From contig DASVCW010000001.1 of assembly GCA_036381435.1 (NCBI GenBank), positions 62,001-126,000 of the forward strand: 64,000 nt of DNA. Direction: 5' to 3'. This DNA comes from Fodinibius sp036381435. Its GTDB lineage: Bacteria; Bacteroidota; Rhodothermia; Balneolales; Balneolaceae. Of this stretch, positions 42,952-51,023 are shown in pieces. The notes beneath the pieces are model-generated. The model was not told the origin of the DNA. It worked only from the letters and a program-made list of their open reading frames with translations, and did not search any database. The number at the start of each line of letters is the position of its first letter. The stretch's first letter is position 1. A program made the position numbers and the translations under genes.

Positions 42952-43239
42952 AGATCTACGAAAGTTCTTGCCTCATCTTGGGTTTTATGAAAAATGATGT
43001 TTATTGGAGAATTTGCTCCGCTGATACTATCAGCGGAGTTTACTTCCCCCTTCGCAGGGGGATGACTCCTTAATAACCGATTTCTGAACATCAATCACTC
43101 TGGACTTTCGGGAGAAAAGTTTTAACCTTCCTTCATTTATTAAAAACGGCTGTGTTAACATTTTCTTAAAGCTATAATAACACAGCCATAATCGTAGCAT
43201 AATATTTACGAAATCTAAGTGTGCTATCCTTGACATGTG
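42952..43239. other. Spacer between ftsH and the TonB receptor, with two hairpins and a control-like region
   Basis: CTCCGCTGA pairs perfectly with TCAGCGGAG (43016-43038), followed by CCCCC/GGGGG (43046-43061); these may end ftsH transcription, although T-runs are absent. Further on lies the 10-bp inverted repeat around the shared TTAA box (43148-43187). No gene. Confidence 0.55.
43148..43187 (+). promoter_or_regulatory. Operator-like inverted repeat with an 11-bp-spaced TTAA pair upstream of the TonB receptor
   Basis: GGCTGTGTTA (43148-43157) and TAACACAGCC (43178-43187) form a perfect 10-bp inverted repeat. Between them TTAACATTTTCTTAAAGC (43155-43172) has TTAA boxes 11 bp apart. An 18-mer matching it at 15 positions lies at 46053-46070. 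The shape resembles a PhoB box, but the regulator is unproven. Confidence 0.4.
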
Positions 43240-46011
43240 ATGTTAAGGAAACCTAAATATAAAATCAGCATACTTATCGTGAATACTTCAACTCTTTATA
43301 AATCAGTTGTGATGTTATTCACAACTGTTTTTTGTTTCACTTCGCTCAGTATAGCTCAATCAACGGGTAAGATCGCCGGCCGGGTCATAGATGCCGAAAC
43401 CGGAGAGCCTGTTATTGGTGCAAATGTGGCCATCACCGGAACCACACAAGGCGCCGCAACCGATCTGGACGGCAGCTATATCATTCAAGGCATAAAGCCG
43501 GACATATACTCAATCACCGTTTCATATATCTCGTATGCTGAAAAGCAAATTACCGGTGTTGAGGTAAGAGCGGGAGAGGCAACAACGCTCGACATTTCCC
43601 TTCAGCCTAAAACAATCGGTATGGGGGAAGTTACAGTAACCGCCCAGGCAAGCAGGAGCAATGTGGCAGGGCTGTTATCAATACAGCGCAAATCGGTACC
43701 TATTCAAAACGGAATCTCTTCTCAGCAGATTTCCAAAACAGGAGACAGTGACGTGGGCAGTGCTTTAAAACGGGTGACAGGGGTTACTGTACGGAATGGA
43801 AAGGACATATTTATACGCGGATTGGGTAACCGTTACAGCAATATTCAGCTGAACGGATCTCAATTACCGTCAACTAATCCAAATCAAAAGGAAGTACCTG
43901 TTGATTTACTGGGCAGCGGGCTGGTAGAAAGCATAATGGTACAAAAAACCTATACCGCTGATCAGCTGGCGGAATTTTCGGGAGGCTCGGTAAAAATTAT
44001 AACCAAAGAATTTCCTCACGAACAAAACTTTACAGTTAGCTATTCAACCAGCTATAACACCGTCTCTACCTTTGAAAATACATTAACCGGTCCCGGAAGT
44101 GCCACCGATTTTCTCGGATATGACAGCGGAAAGCGAAGTTTGCCTTCCATTCTAAAAAATAGGCGGGTAAGTGATGAAATTGCTTCTCTCGTTGTCAAAA
44201 ATCTGCATGATGACTGGAATATAAGCAGCAGGAAAATGAGTATTCCTTCCCAAAGCGTGGGTATTAATTATGCTAACCAGTTTAATGAAGATAGAATGCC
44301 CATCGGAGCGGTGGGTAACTTTTCGTATAATTTTGCCCGCAAACTTCAGCCTAATAAAAAGCAGCGTTTTGTCCAGTTTTTCAATGAAAACGGGCCGGAT
44401 TTTGCTACTAATTTTAATGTGAATGAGGGGATAGAAACGGCCGAACTGAGCGGAATGCTGAATCTCTTTATAAAGCCGTCTCAGTTCACAAAGGTTGGAC
44501 TTAAGACTCTGTACTCGAATTCTACCACTGACAGTAAAAGCATCATCCAGGGGCCTTACCAAAACGGAATAACTCGTCAGACCGTGCTGGATTTCGACCG
44601 GAGAACTATATTTTCGGCAACTCTTGAGGCGGAAACATATTTCAAAGGCTTAATGTCCTCCACACTTTCGGGGCACTTGAGTTACAACCGGGCTTTGCGA
44701 GTTCGTCCTGATCGTCGAACTACGCGTTACAATTTGGTCGGTGGTGAATATCGTTTCGAAGACTTTGGTGATAATAACGGCCATTTTTTCTCAAATCAAA
44801 ATGACAATAACTATTCGGCCGAATTAAAATATGAATTCCGGCCCTTTTCTTTTTTGAATGTATCAGCCGGGGGGAACATCATCATTAAGGACCGGAAGTT
44901 TACGGCCCGGCGCATCACCTACCGTGATCAAATTGCTCCTTTCGTAACAAATATAGCAGCTCAGCAACCATCAGCGGTTTTGAGTGATGAAAATATAGCC
45001 AACGGTACATTGGAGCTCACCGAAACGACACAATTCGGACTCACTCAATCAGATTGGTATAATGGGTTTCAGACCATTTATGCGGGCTTCTTAAGCACCG
45101 AGTGGCATTTAATAGATAATCTTTCATTTTCGATTGGCGGCCGTATTGAACAATCAACTCAAACGATTGAAGTGCCAATGAGTTTGATTGGAGAGTATGT
45201 GGAAGTATCCCGGGTACAAAATACTGATTTCCTTCCTGCCGTAAATATCATGTATGAATTGGCAGATAAAACCAACCTCCGCGCAGCTTATTCCCATACC
45301 TTGGCCCGCCCCGAATTCCGGGAGATTTCAAACTTTAATTTTGCCAATTTCCTGGGCGGACAGCGGGTTTACGGAAATCCGGATCTTAAGCAGACTAATA
45401 TCACAAACTATGACCTCCGGTTTGAAACTTACCCTGGCGGAGGCGAACTGTTTGCTATTAGCGCATTTTACAAACACTTCGAAAATCCGATCGAGTTATT
45501 CTATCGTCTCACCGACGCCAATGAAGTGTTTTATGATAACGCTCCGGAAGCTGATCTATATGGTATTGAAATTGAAGGCCGAAAAAGCATTACCGAACAG
45601 CTGCAGCTTGTAGCAAATGCATCATACATTTTTTCGGAATCACGAATGGGAGAAGATGCCGCCAATCGTGTGGCTAATATTGAACGTCCCATGGTGGGAC
45701 AATCACCCTACATCATCAATGCATCAGCTTTTTATGTGATTCCTGAGTGGAATGTTGACTTATCCCTCAGTTACAACACCTTTGGGAAACGCATTGTTAC
45801 CGTTGGCAAAAACGGTCAGCAGTATGATGAGTACGAACAGTCATTTCATAATCTGGGTGCCAAAATTGACTACTCAATAGGTGCCACCGATCTGAGCTTG
45901 GAGATTAACAATCTTTTGAATGATGTGCATGAATACAAGCTGGGTCCGGCAACTACTTATAAGTACAAACTCGGTATGACCTTCAAATTTGGAGTAACGG
46001 TGTCGCTGTAG
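43240..46011 (+). CDS. TonB-dependent outer-membrane receptor
   Basis: A 923-residue protein. A hydrophobic signal segment ends SLSIAQ at about residue 41. A carboxypeptidase-regulatory-like beta-sandwich (GKIAGRVIDAETGEPVIGAN, about 45-130) precedes the plug (ALKRVTGVTVRNGKDIFIRGLGNRY, about 180-280) and a 22-strand barrel to the C-terminal F/L. It belongs to a Bacteroidota subfamily marked by 'RK..NG.....I....D.DV..ALKRV'. The ligand is unknown. GTG 43237 is one codon upstream; ATG 43240 is used, and a later ATG nearer the signal helix is also possible. A lipoprotein gene follows 111 bp downstream, probably its partner. Confidence 0.9.
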   Translation: MLRKPKYKISILIVNTSTLYKSVVMLFTTVFCFTSLSIAQSTGKIAGRVIDAETGEPVIGANVAITGTTQGAATDLDGSYIIQGIKPDIYSITVSYISYAEKQITGVEVRAGEATTLDISLQPKTIGMGEVTVTAQASRSNVAGLLSIQRKSVPIQNGISSQQISKTGDSDVGSALKRVTGVTVRNGKDIFIRGLGNRYSNIQLNGSQLPSTNPNQKEVPVDLLGSGLVESIMVQKTYTADQLAEFSGGSVKIITKEFPHEQNFTVSYSTSYNTVSTFENTLTGPGSATDFLGYDSGKRSLPSILKNRRVSDEIASLVVKNLHDDWNISSRKMSIPSQSVGINYANQFNEDRMPIGAVGNFSYNFARKLQPNKKQRFVQFFNENGPDFATNFNVNEGIETAELSGMLNLFIKPSQFTKVGLKTLYSNSTTDSKSIIQGPYQNGITRQTVLDFDRRTIFSATLEAETYFKGLMSSTLSGHLSYNRALRVRPDRRTTRYNLVGGEYRFEDFGDNNGHFFSNQNDNNYSAELKYEFRPFSFLNVSAGGNIIIKDRKFTARRITYRDQIAPFVTNIAAQQPSAVLSDENIANGTLELTETTQFGLTQSDWYNGFQTIYAGFLSTEWHLIDNLSFSIGGRIEQSTQTIEVPMSLIGEYVEVSRVQNTDFLPAVNIMYELADKTNLRAAYSHTLARPEFREISNFNFANFLGGQRVYGNPDLKQTNITNYDLRFETYPGGGELFAISAFYKHFENPIELFYRLTDANEVFYDNAPEADLYGIEIEGRKSITEQLQLVANASYIFSESRMGEDAANRVANIERPMVGQSPYIINASAFYVIPEWNVDLSLSYNTFGKRIVTVGKNGQQYDEYEQSFHNLGAKIDYSIGATDLSLEINNLLNDVHEYKLGPATTYKYKLGMTFKFGVTVSL

Positions 46012-46052
46012 TCAATGCGGAATCGAAAAGTTAATCATTTGGTCATTTCACC

Positions 46053-46070
46053 TTAATCGTTTCTTAAAGC
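46053..46070 (+). promoter_or_regulatory. TTAA-box sequence shared with the TonB receptor promoter region
   Basis: TTAATCGTTTCTTAAAGC matches 43155-43172 at 15 of 18 positions, with TTAA boxes 11 bp apart. It lies 53-70 bp before the lipoprotein ATG. A common regulator is plausible. Confidence 0.4.
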
Positions 46071-46122
46071 CTGTGCTTTATAATCAACCTTAACCCCAAT
46101 TAACTAACCTAATCAATCTATC

Positions 46123-47724
46123 ATGAAACTTAACTTTACAACCATAGCGAGTTTCTTTGTGCTTGGCCTTGCGTTAATTGTTACCGCTTGCGGTGATGAC
46201 AACCCGGTAAATCCGGGCAGTGAGCTTTCCATCGCATCCTTCACCCCCGCATCGGGTGCAGCGGGGACTTCAGTAACCATAACCGGAATGGGTTTTGCTT
46301 CATCAGCCGATGGAAATACAGTAACTTTTGCCGGAAATGCAGAAGCCGAAGTCAATTCAGCTTCTGCTACCGAACTTACCGTTACTGTTCCGGCCGGAGC
46401 CCAACGCGGTCCGATTTCTGTAACTGTAAACGGTGAGACCGTTACTTCAAGCAGTGATTTTACCGTTGAAGGTGCAAACGGGGGAGGGGAAGTGCCTCAG
46501 GTTTACCAGGCCCTGCCGGGAACGCTGATCACCCAAGATGAAATCTGGTCAAACGATACCACTTTAACAGGTCCGCGATTTGTTTTGCCGGGAGTTACCT
46601 TAACGATTGAAGCCGGAGTAACTGTAAGTTTCGCATACCACAACAACAATAATGAAGATGTGGGAACCATCATCACACTGCCCGGGGATGATGAAAACTT
46701 TAGCGAGCCGCGTCCTTCGGGTCGTCTGGTGGCTGTCGGTACTGCCGGTAATCCGGTGGTATTTACTTCCGAGCGAAAACAAGTAGCCAGCTGGGGCGGC
46801 ATCATTTTAGCGGGTGAAGCAAGCAACAATATTCCCGGTGGACTCGGTGAGATTGAAGGGCTTTCACAAGGTGTTCAGTACGGGGCTGATATCAATGGCA
46901 GGGAGTCGTTTAAGGATAATGATGACAGCGGCCGGTTAAGCTACATTCGCATCGAATATTCGGGCTACAGCATCGCCGATGGCAGTGAACTGCAAGCTTT
47001 GACTCTGTATTCTGTAGGAAATGCTACACAACTGGACTACATTAATATTTATCAATCGGTTGACGATGGTATTGAAATTTTCGGCGGTACAGTTGATATC
47101 AAATACCTGGTTGTAAAAGGAGCGCAGGATGACACCTTTGATTACGATCAGGGCTGGACAGGACGCGGGCAATTTTGGGTAGGCGTGCAGACTGCGGGCA
47201 CTCCATCCAACAGAGGCTTCGAAAACGACGGCTGTGATGATCAGGCAGACTGCGATGGCGGAAACGGCCCGACGAGCCCTCAAATATACAATGTAACTCT
47301 CTATGGAAATGATGTAGCTAACGGCGAAACTATTTACGGGGTATATCTGCGGGAAGGAATTACAGGCGAGTATAAAAACATCATCATCGCCAACTTTGGC
47401 AAAAGTATGGAGGCTCCCATTTATGTTGAAGACGATGGCACTGCCGATGGTATCGGTTCTGAATTAATCTTTGGCGGTAATATTTCTTATAACAATGCCA
47501 GTGACGGTTCATCCCTTTCTTATTATGATCAACTGGGGCTGCAAACTTTAAATCCGCAATTTATAGACCCGGCATCCTTTAATTTTGCCTTGCAGACTGG
47601 TTCGGGAGCACTTACCAGTGGTGTACAGCCTCCGAATGATGGCTTCTTTGAGCAGGTAGATTACAGCGGTGCCTTTGGTACCGAAGACTGGACCCAGGAG
47701 GGAAGCTGGGTCAGGTGGAACTAA
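46123..47724 (+). CDS. Surface lipoprotein with an IPT/TIG domain, partner of the TonB receptor
   Basis: A 533-residue lipoprotein. The lipobox ends LIVTAC with the lipidated Cys at 23. Residues about 33-115 form an IPT/TIG immunoglobulin-like domain (ISIASFTPASGAAGTSVTITG type). From about 130 to the end is a repetitive beta-rich region with many 'G..I' turns (GRLVAVGTAGNPVVFTS, SWGGIILAGEAS, GTVDIKYLVVKGAQDD), suggesting a parallel beta-helix or stacked beta domain. The sequence continues to the end without a type IX sorting tag. Proteins of this layout are frequently encoded beside TonB-dependent receptors in Bacteroidota. The ligand is not known. Confidence 0.75.
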   Translation: MKLNFTTIASFFVLGLALIVTACGDDNPVNPGSELSIASFTPASGAAGTSVTITGMGFASSADGNTVTFAGNAEAEVNSASATELTVTVPAGAQRGPISVTVNGETVTSSSDFTVEGANGGGEVPQVYQALPGTLITQDEIWSNDTTLTGPRFVLPGVTLTIEAGVTVSFAYHNNNNEDVGTIITLPGDDENFSEPRPSGRLVAVGTAGNPVVFTSERKQVASWGGIILAGEASNNIPGGLGEIEGLSQGVQYGADINGRESFKDNDDSGRLSYIRIEYSGYSIADGSELQALTLYSVGNATQLDYINIYQSVDDGIEIFGGTVDIKYLVVKGAQDDTFDYDQGWTGRGQFWVGVQTAGTPSNRGFENDGCDDQADCDGGNGPTSPQIYNVTLYGNDVANGETIYGVYLREGITGEYKNIIIANFGKSMEAPIYVEDDGTADGIGSELIFGGNISYNNASDGSSLSYYDQLGLQTLNPQFIDPASFNFALQTGSGALTSGVQPPNDGFFEQVDYSGAFGTEDWTQEGSWVRWN

Positions 47725-47737
47725 CCTCATAAAACAT

Positions 47738-47803
47738 CCTCACATCTAAAGTGTGAGGTCTGCTGATCACAGGGAAGCTTCGTTGAATCGGGGCTTCCTT
47801 TTT
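47738..47803 (+). terminator. Double hairpin terminator after the lipoprotein gene
   Basis: CCTCACA/TGTGAGG (47738-47758) is followed by GGAAGC/GCTTCC (47773-47798) and a TTTTT run. The second hairpin is a standard rho-independent terminator. Confidence 0.8.
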
Positions 47804-48102
47804 AACTAATGCGAGCTTCTACCTACGCTCAAAGGGAGTTGTACTCCCGTTTTCAGGCTCAGGAGTGCCTATGGAACAAACTCCCTCACAGCTATAAATG
47901 CCATTTCTAACAAAGTAATAGAAAAAAATTTGTAACCTTTGAGCAAAAAATGCATCAAATAGTAAAGCGGTTAATCTATATCAACTTTATTTAAGTTATC
48001 AACAGTATTCATATATTTGATAAAAATAGCTTTTAGTGATAATTTAACCCTTAATAATTGAGGCTGGAACCAATATTTTTAAAGGTTCGTTTATTAAAGC
48101 CG
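47804..48102. other. Gap before the PTPS gene, with a dispersed repeat and a possible promoter
   Basis: The first part holds the inverted dispersed repeat (47827-47893). TATATTTG (48012-48019) is an exact TAnnTTTG box about 84 bp before the PTPS ATG, without a clear -33 element. A longer TTG-initiated frame from 48058 is possible but less likely. Confidence 0.55.
47827..47893 (-). repeat. Dispersed AGCTGTGAAGGAGTTGTACTCC repeat, copy 2 (inverted)
   Basis: On the minus strand it starts AGCTGTGAGGGAGTT and ends GGGAGTACAACTCCCTTTGA plus GC, matching 33772-33828 at both ends with a longer, divergent centre. Confidence 0.75.
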
Positions 48103-48579
48103 ATGCCTAAATCTACAAATAGAAAAAGTTTGGTTTTTGTAACGCGTAAAGCTCATTTTAACGCCGCTCATCGTTTACACAATCCCGAAAAGTCAGATCA
48201 GTGGAATAAAGATACCTTCGGAAAGTGCAATCATGAGAATTGGCACGGGCATAATTATATTCTGAAGGTTACCGTAGCGGGTGAGCCTGATTCTGAAACC
48301 GGCTATATAATTGATTTGTCTGTTCTGAAGGAAGTTATTCAGTCAAAAATTACAGAAAAGTGTGATCACAAGAATTTGAATTTAGATGTGGCTTTTTTGG
48401 AGGGAATTCTTCCTTCAACCGAGAATCTGGTAAAGGTTTTTTTTGAAGAACTCAAAGGGCCTGTTAAAAAAGCTGCAAAAGGCAATGGATTTCTTTATGA
48501 AGTGGAATTGCAGGAAACAGAACGCAATTCAGCTAAATATTGTCCGTTTCTCTTGGGTGAAAAACTGCCCGTTGTTTAA
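48103..48579 (+). CDS. 6-pyruvoyl-tetrahydropterin synthase-type enzyme (PTPS/QueD family)
   Basis: A 158-residue pterin synthase. It has the zinc-histidine residues HFNAAH near the N-terminus and the HGH motif in FGKCNHENWHGHNY. The cysteine-to-HGH spacing is C-x5-HGH, as in animal PTPS, whereas QueD uses C-x3-HGH. A DHKNLNLDV segment (catalytic Asp/His) and a C-terminal Glu region (VELQETERN) follow. It would act on dihydroneopterin triphosphate made by FolE2, encoded 22 bp downstream. A PTPS role in tetrahydrobiopterin synthesis fits best; a QueD-like role cannot be excluded. ATG 48103 (MPKSTN) is chosen over an upstream TTG. Confidence 0.85.
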   Translation: MPKSTNRKSLVFVTRKAHFNAAHRLHNPEKSDQWNKDTFGKCNHENWHGHNYILKVTVAGEPDSETGYIIDLSVLKEVIQSKITEKCDHKNLNLDVAFLEGILPSTENLVKVFFEELKGPVKKAAKGNGFLYEVELQETERNSAKYCPFLLGEKLPVV

Positions 48580-48601
48580 CAGTTAGTTGAAGCAAAGAAG
48601 A

Positions 48602-49501
48602 ATGATCTCAGCAAAATTGAAAAGATATTACGATCCTACATTTACGGTTTCTGATGATTACCGGGCCAGTTTGCCCGACCTTCAGAATGGTCCCGCTTCG
48701 CTGATTGAAGGAGCGGATGTACCCATTCAACAAGTAGGTATTTCGGGTTTTAAGCTGCCGCTTAAGTATCCGCGAGCGGATGGAGAATTGCTCACACTGG
48801 AAACTTCAGTTGACGGTTATGTAGGCCTGGAAGCCGGAAAGAAAGGCATCAACATGAGCCGGATTATGCGCTCATTCTATAAATTTAAGGATGATGTTTT
48901 TCACCCCGATAAATTGGAAGAAGTCCTTGAAAAGTATTGTAAGGATATAGAATCTCAATCAGCGTTTTTGAGGTTGTCATTTAACTATCCGATTCCGCAA
49001 AAAAGCCTCAGATCGGAATTAGAAGGTTACCAATATTATAACGTAGCTTTTGAAGGTACACTGAATGCGCAGGGCAAGTTTCGGAAGTTTGTGCATCTGG
49101 ATTTCGAGTATAGCAGTGCATGTCCTTGTTCATATGAGCTTTCGGAACATGTCCGCGAAACGCGTGAAGTGGCTGCCATTCCCCACAGCCAGCGTAGTGT
49201 AGCGAGTTTAACCGTAGAGCTCGATGAAGAGATATTCATTGAAGACCTGGTAAACCATTGTAGACAAGCGCTAATGACCGAAACGCAGGTGATGGTGAAG
49301 CGGGAAGATGAGCAGGCTTTTGCTGAAATGAATGCGGCTTATCAGAAGTTTGTGGAAGATGCCGCTCGTTTGCTCTATGATGAGCTAAATGATGATAAAC
49401 GCATTGTTGATTTTCTTGTTCGCTGTGTGCATATGGAAAGTCTTCACAGCCACGATGCCGTAAGCCGTATTTGCAAGGGTGTTAAGAACGGTTTGAGGTA
49501 A
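48602..49501 (+). CDS. folE2: GTP cyclohydrolase I type B
   Basis: A 299-residue enzyme of the GCYH-IB (FolE2) family, which opens GTP to dihydroneopterin triphosphate, the shared precursor of folate and pterin cofactors. Landmarks are LPDLQNGPA at the start, the catalytic Cys in YSSACPCSYELSEH and the PHSQRS motif (metal-binding His). ATG 48602 (MISAKLKRY) is preferred over a TTG five codons upstream. It lies next to the PTPS gene, giving a two-step pterin module. FolE2 uses a metal other than zinc more flexibly than FolE1, which is often linked to zinc limitation. Confidence 0.92.
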   Translation: MISAKLKRYYDPTFTVSDDYRASLPDLQNGPASLIEGADVPIQQVGISGFKLPLKYPRADGELLTLETSVDGYVGLEAGKKGINMSRIMRSFYKFKDDVFHPDKLEEVLEKYCKDIESQSAFLRLSFNYPIPQKSLRSELEGYQYYNVAFEGTLNAQGKFRKFVHLDFEYSSACPCSYELSEHVRETREVAAIPHSQRSVASLTVELDEEIFIEDLVNHCRQALMTETQVMVKREDEQAFAEMNAAYQKFVEDAARLLYDELNDDKRIVDFLVRCVHMESLHSHDAVSRICKGVKNGLR

Positions 49502-49506
49502 ATTCG

Positions 49507-49568
49507 AAATTCAAATGACTAAAATCCAAAACGAGACTAAATTGTTTCGGATTTTAGTCTTTGAATTT
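49507..49568. repeat. Inverted repeat AAATTCAAATGACTAAAATCC / GGATTTTAGTCTTTGAATTT
   Basis: About 20-bp arms at 49507-49527 and 49549-49568, nearly perfect, around a 21-nt loop. The cruciform lies between the folE2 stop and the convergent membrane-protein gene. The same architectural class as the tRNA-spacer cruciforms. Confidence 0.7.
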
Positions 49569-49600
49569 TTAAGTGGTGCTCCCAGACTAACAAACGAATT

Positions 49601-50638
49601 TTATACTCTCGGATGACGCTCCCCTTCAATGAGATCAGGATTTGATTTTGCAGCCATCATACCGCCACACCAGGCAGCTATCGCACCCACTACAAAAATA
49701 AAGAAGGAAACCAGGCTAATGGTAGCAATAGTATCAGCTAACTTATCGCTAAACTGTTCTAGCTGTTGCTTTGCTTCCTGATAAAGTTTCTCCACTTCAT
49801 TGATCGCCTGCTCAATGTTTTGATTCCATTGATTAATCATTTGCTCTATTTCCTGCTCGCTTAAATCGGTATTTTGAGCTAAATAGTTTTTGATTTCCTC
49901 TTCATTGAAATAATCTCCATTCCCCTCGACGGTTATGCTCAATTCTCCATTTTCAACCTGAACAGAAAGATCATTTAAAAACTGATCAATATTTTGGTCA
50001 AGATTTAGCTCTTGCCACATTTGTCGCATCTCTGCTGTCCCTTCGTTTATTGCTTGGTTAACATTTTCCGAAGCATCAGAAGGGAGAATGTTATATTGTT
50101 CTGCCTGGTTTATAAGCTGCATAACTTGACTTCTTACATTGCTAAAAAAGTCTTGCTGGTTTTGGCTCTGCTGTTGATTGTTTTGCTGCTGGTTATCAAC
50201 CCGGACAACAATTTCCTGTTGCTTTTGTCCTCCTCCGAAAATAGACGAAACCGTGCCTGTAACACCGCTTATAATGGATCCTATCAGAGAGGTTATAAAG
50301 AATAAAGATACGGCAGTATATAAGCACCAGCTTAGAAAGCCGTGAAGTCCTCCGTCGGTGTTTGATATAAAACCGGCCATACGTCCGGCAACCATTCCGC
50401 CTAAAAATAAAGCCACAAGATTAGCGACTACCCACCAAATGATGGTTCCTATGCCTAAGCCCGATAGTGGCTGTGATTCTGATAATGGATCAATAGCGGT
50501 AAAGCCTAATCCTAGACCCAATAAATTGAGCAGAATTGAAACGGCTATAGCCGATAAACCTCCGGCAATTATTGCTCCCCATGATATGCGAGGAATCATT
50601 CTTACTTCATCGTTTTCATCTCTATATGTGCGTGCCAT
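49601..50638 (-). CDS. Membrane protein of unknown function with a Gln/Asn-rich periplasmic-type insertion
   Basis: A 345-residue protein. Three or four helices lie in the N-terminal third (WGAIIAGGLSAIAVSILLNLLGL, IIWWVVANLVALFLGGMVAGRMAGF, LYTAVSLFFITSLIGSII). A soluble part of about 180 residues follows, with two helical, Gln/Asn/Glu-rich blocks (NNQQQSQNQQ and EEEIKNYLAQNTDLSEQEIEQ). A final helix IATISLVSFFIFVVGAIAAWCGGMMA is near the C-terminus. I do not recognise a family with confidence; it resembles DUF-type membrane proteins with glycine-rich helices. It is monocistronic. Confidence 0.55.
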   Translation of the reverse strand: MARTYRDENDEVRMIPRISWGAIIAGGLSAIAVSILLNLLGLGLGFTAIDPLSESQPLSGLGIGTIIWWVVANLVALFLGGMVAGRMAGFISNTDGGLHGFLSWCLYTAVSLFFITSLIGSIISGVTGTVSSIFGGGQKQQEIVVRVDNQQQNNQQQSQNQQDFFSNVRSQVMQLINQAEQYNILPSDASENVNQAINEGTAEMRQMWQELNLDQNIDQFLNDLSVQVENGELSITVEGNGDYFNEEEIKNYLAQNTDLSEQEIEQMINQWNQNIEQAINEVEKLYQEAKQQLEQFSDKLADTIATISLVSFFIFVVGAIAAWCGGMMAAKSNPDLIEGERHPRV

Positions 50639-51023
50639 TGTCTTATTTTTCTCTTGATTGGATATATATAGTTTTTTAACAGTATTATATAAAATAATGT
50701 TCCTTATAAGACATTGGTTTTTATTAACTTATCAAGCATGGCTATACTTGTGTTTTAACAGGTGTTATGAGTCCACCCACGGCTAAAACTGTACCTTGGC
50801 TGGGGGACTAAAATTTGGGCTATTTTCTGGAACCTGTTTCATATGAGCTATGAATAAACCACAACAAAGGAAAAAGTCCTCTTGGGAGGAGATGATTCTA
50901 TAGCATCCTGATCACCGTCAGGAAGGATGGGGGGCGATTTTGGAACGTGTTATAAAAAAGGAAAGCAGGTTTAGGACACCTTCAAGTCGAAGATGCCCTA
51001 AACCTTGTAAAGTAAATCAGCAA
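50639..51023. other. Gap between the membrane protein and odhA
   Basis: 385 bp. A long hairpin AGGTTTAGG...CCTAAACCT (50967-51005) lies 19 bp beyond the odhA stop. On the minus strand it is followed after a few bases by a T-run (complement of AAAAAA near 50954-50959), so it is a plausible odhA terminator. Nothing else recognised. Confidence 0.55.
50954..51005 (-). terminator. Probable odhA terminator
   Basis: AGGTTTAGG pairs with CCTAAACCT with further CTTC/GAAG pairs. A short gap separates the stem from TTTTTT on the minus strand. Confidence 0.5.
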
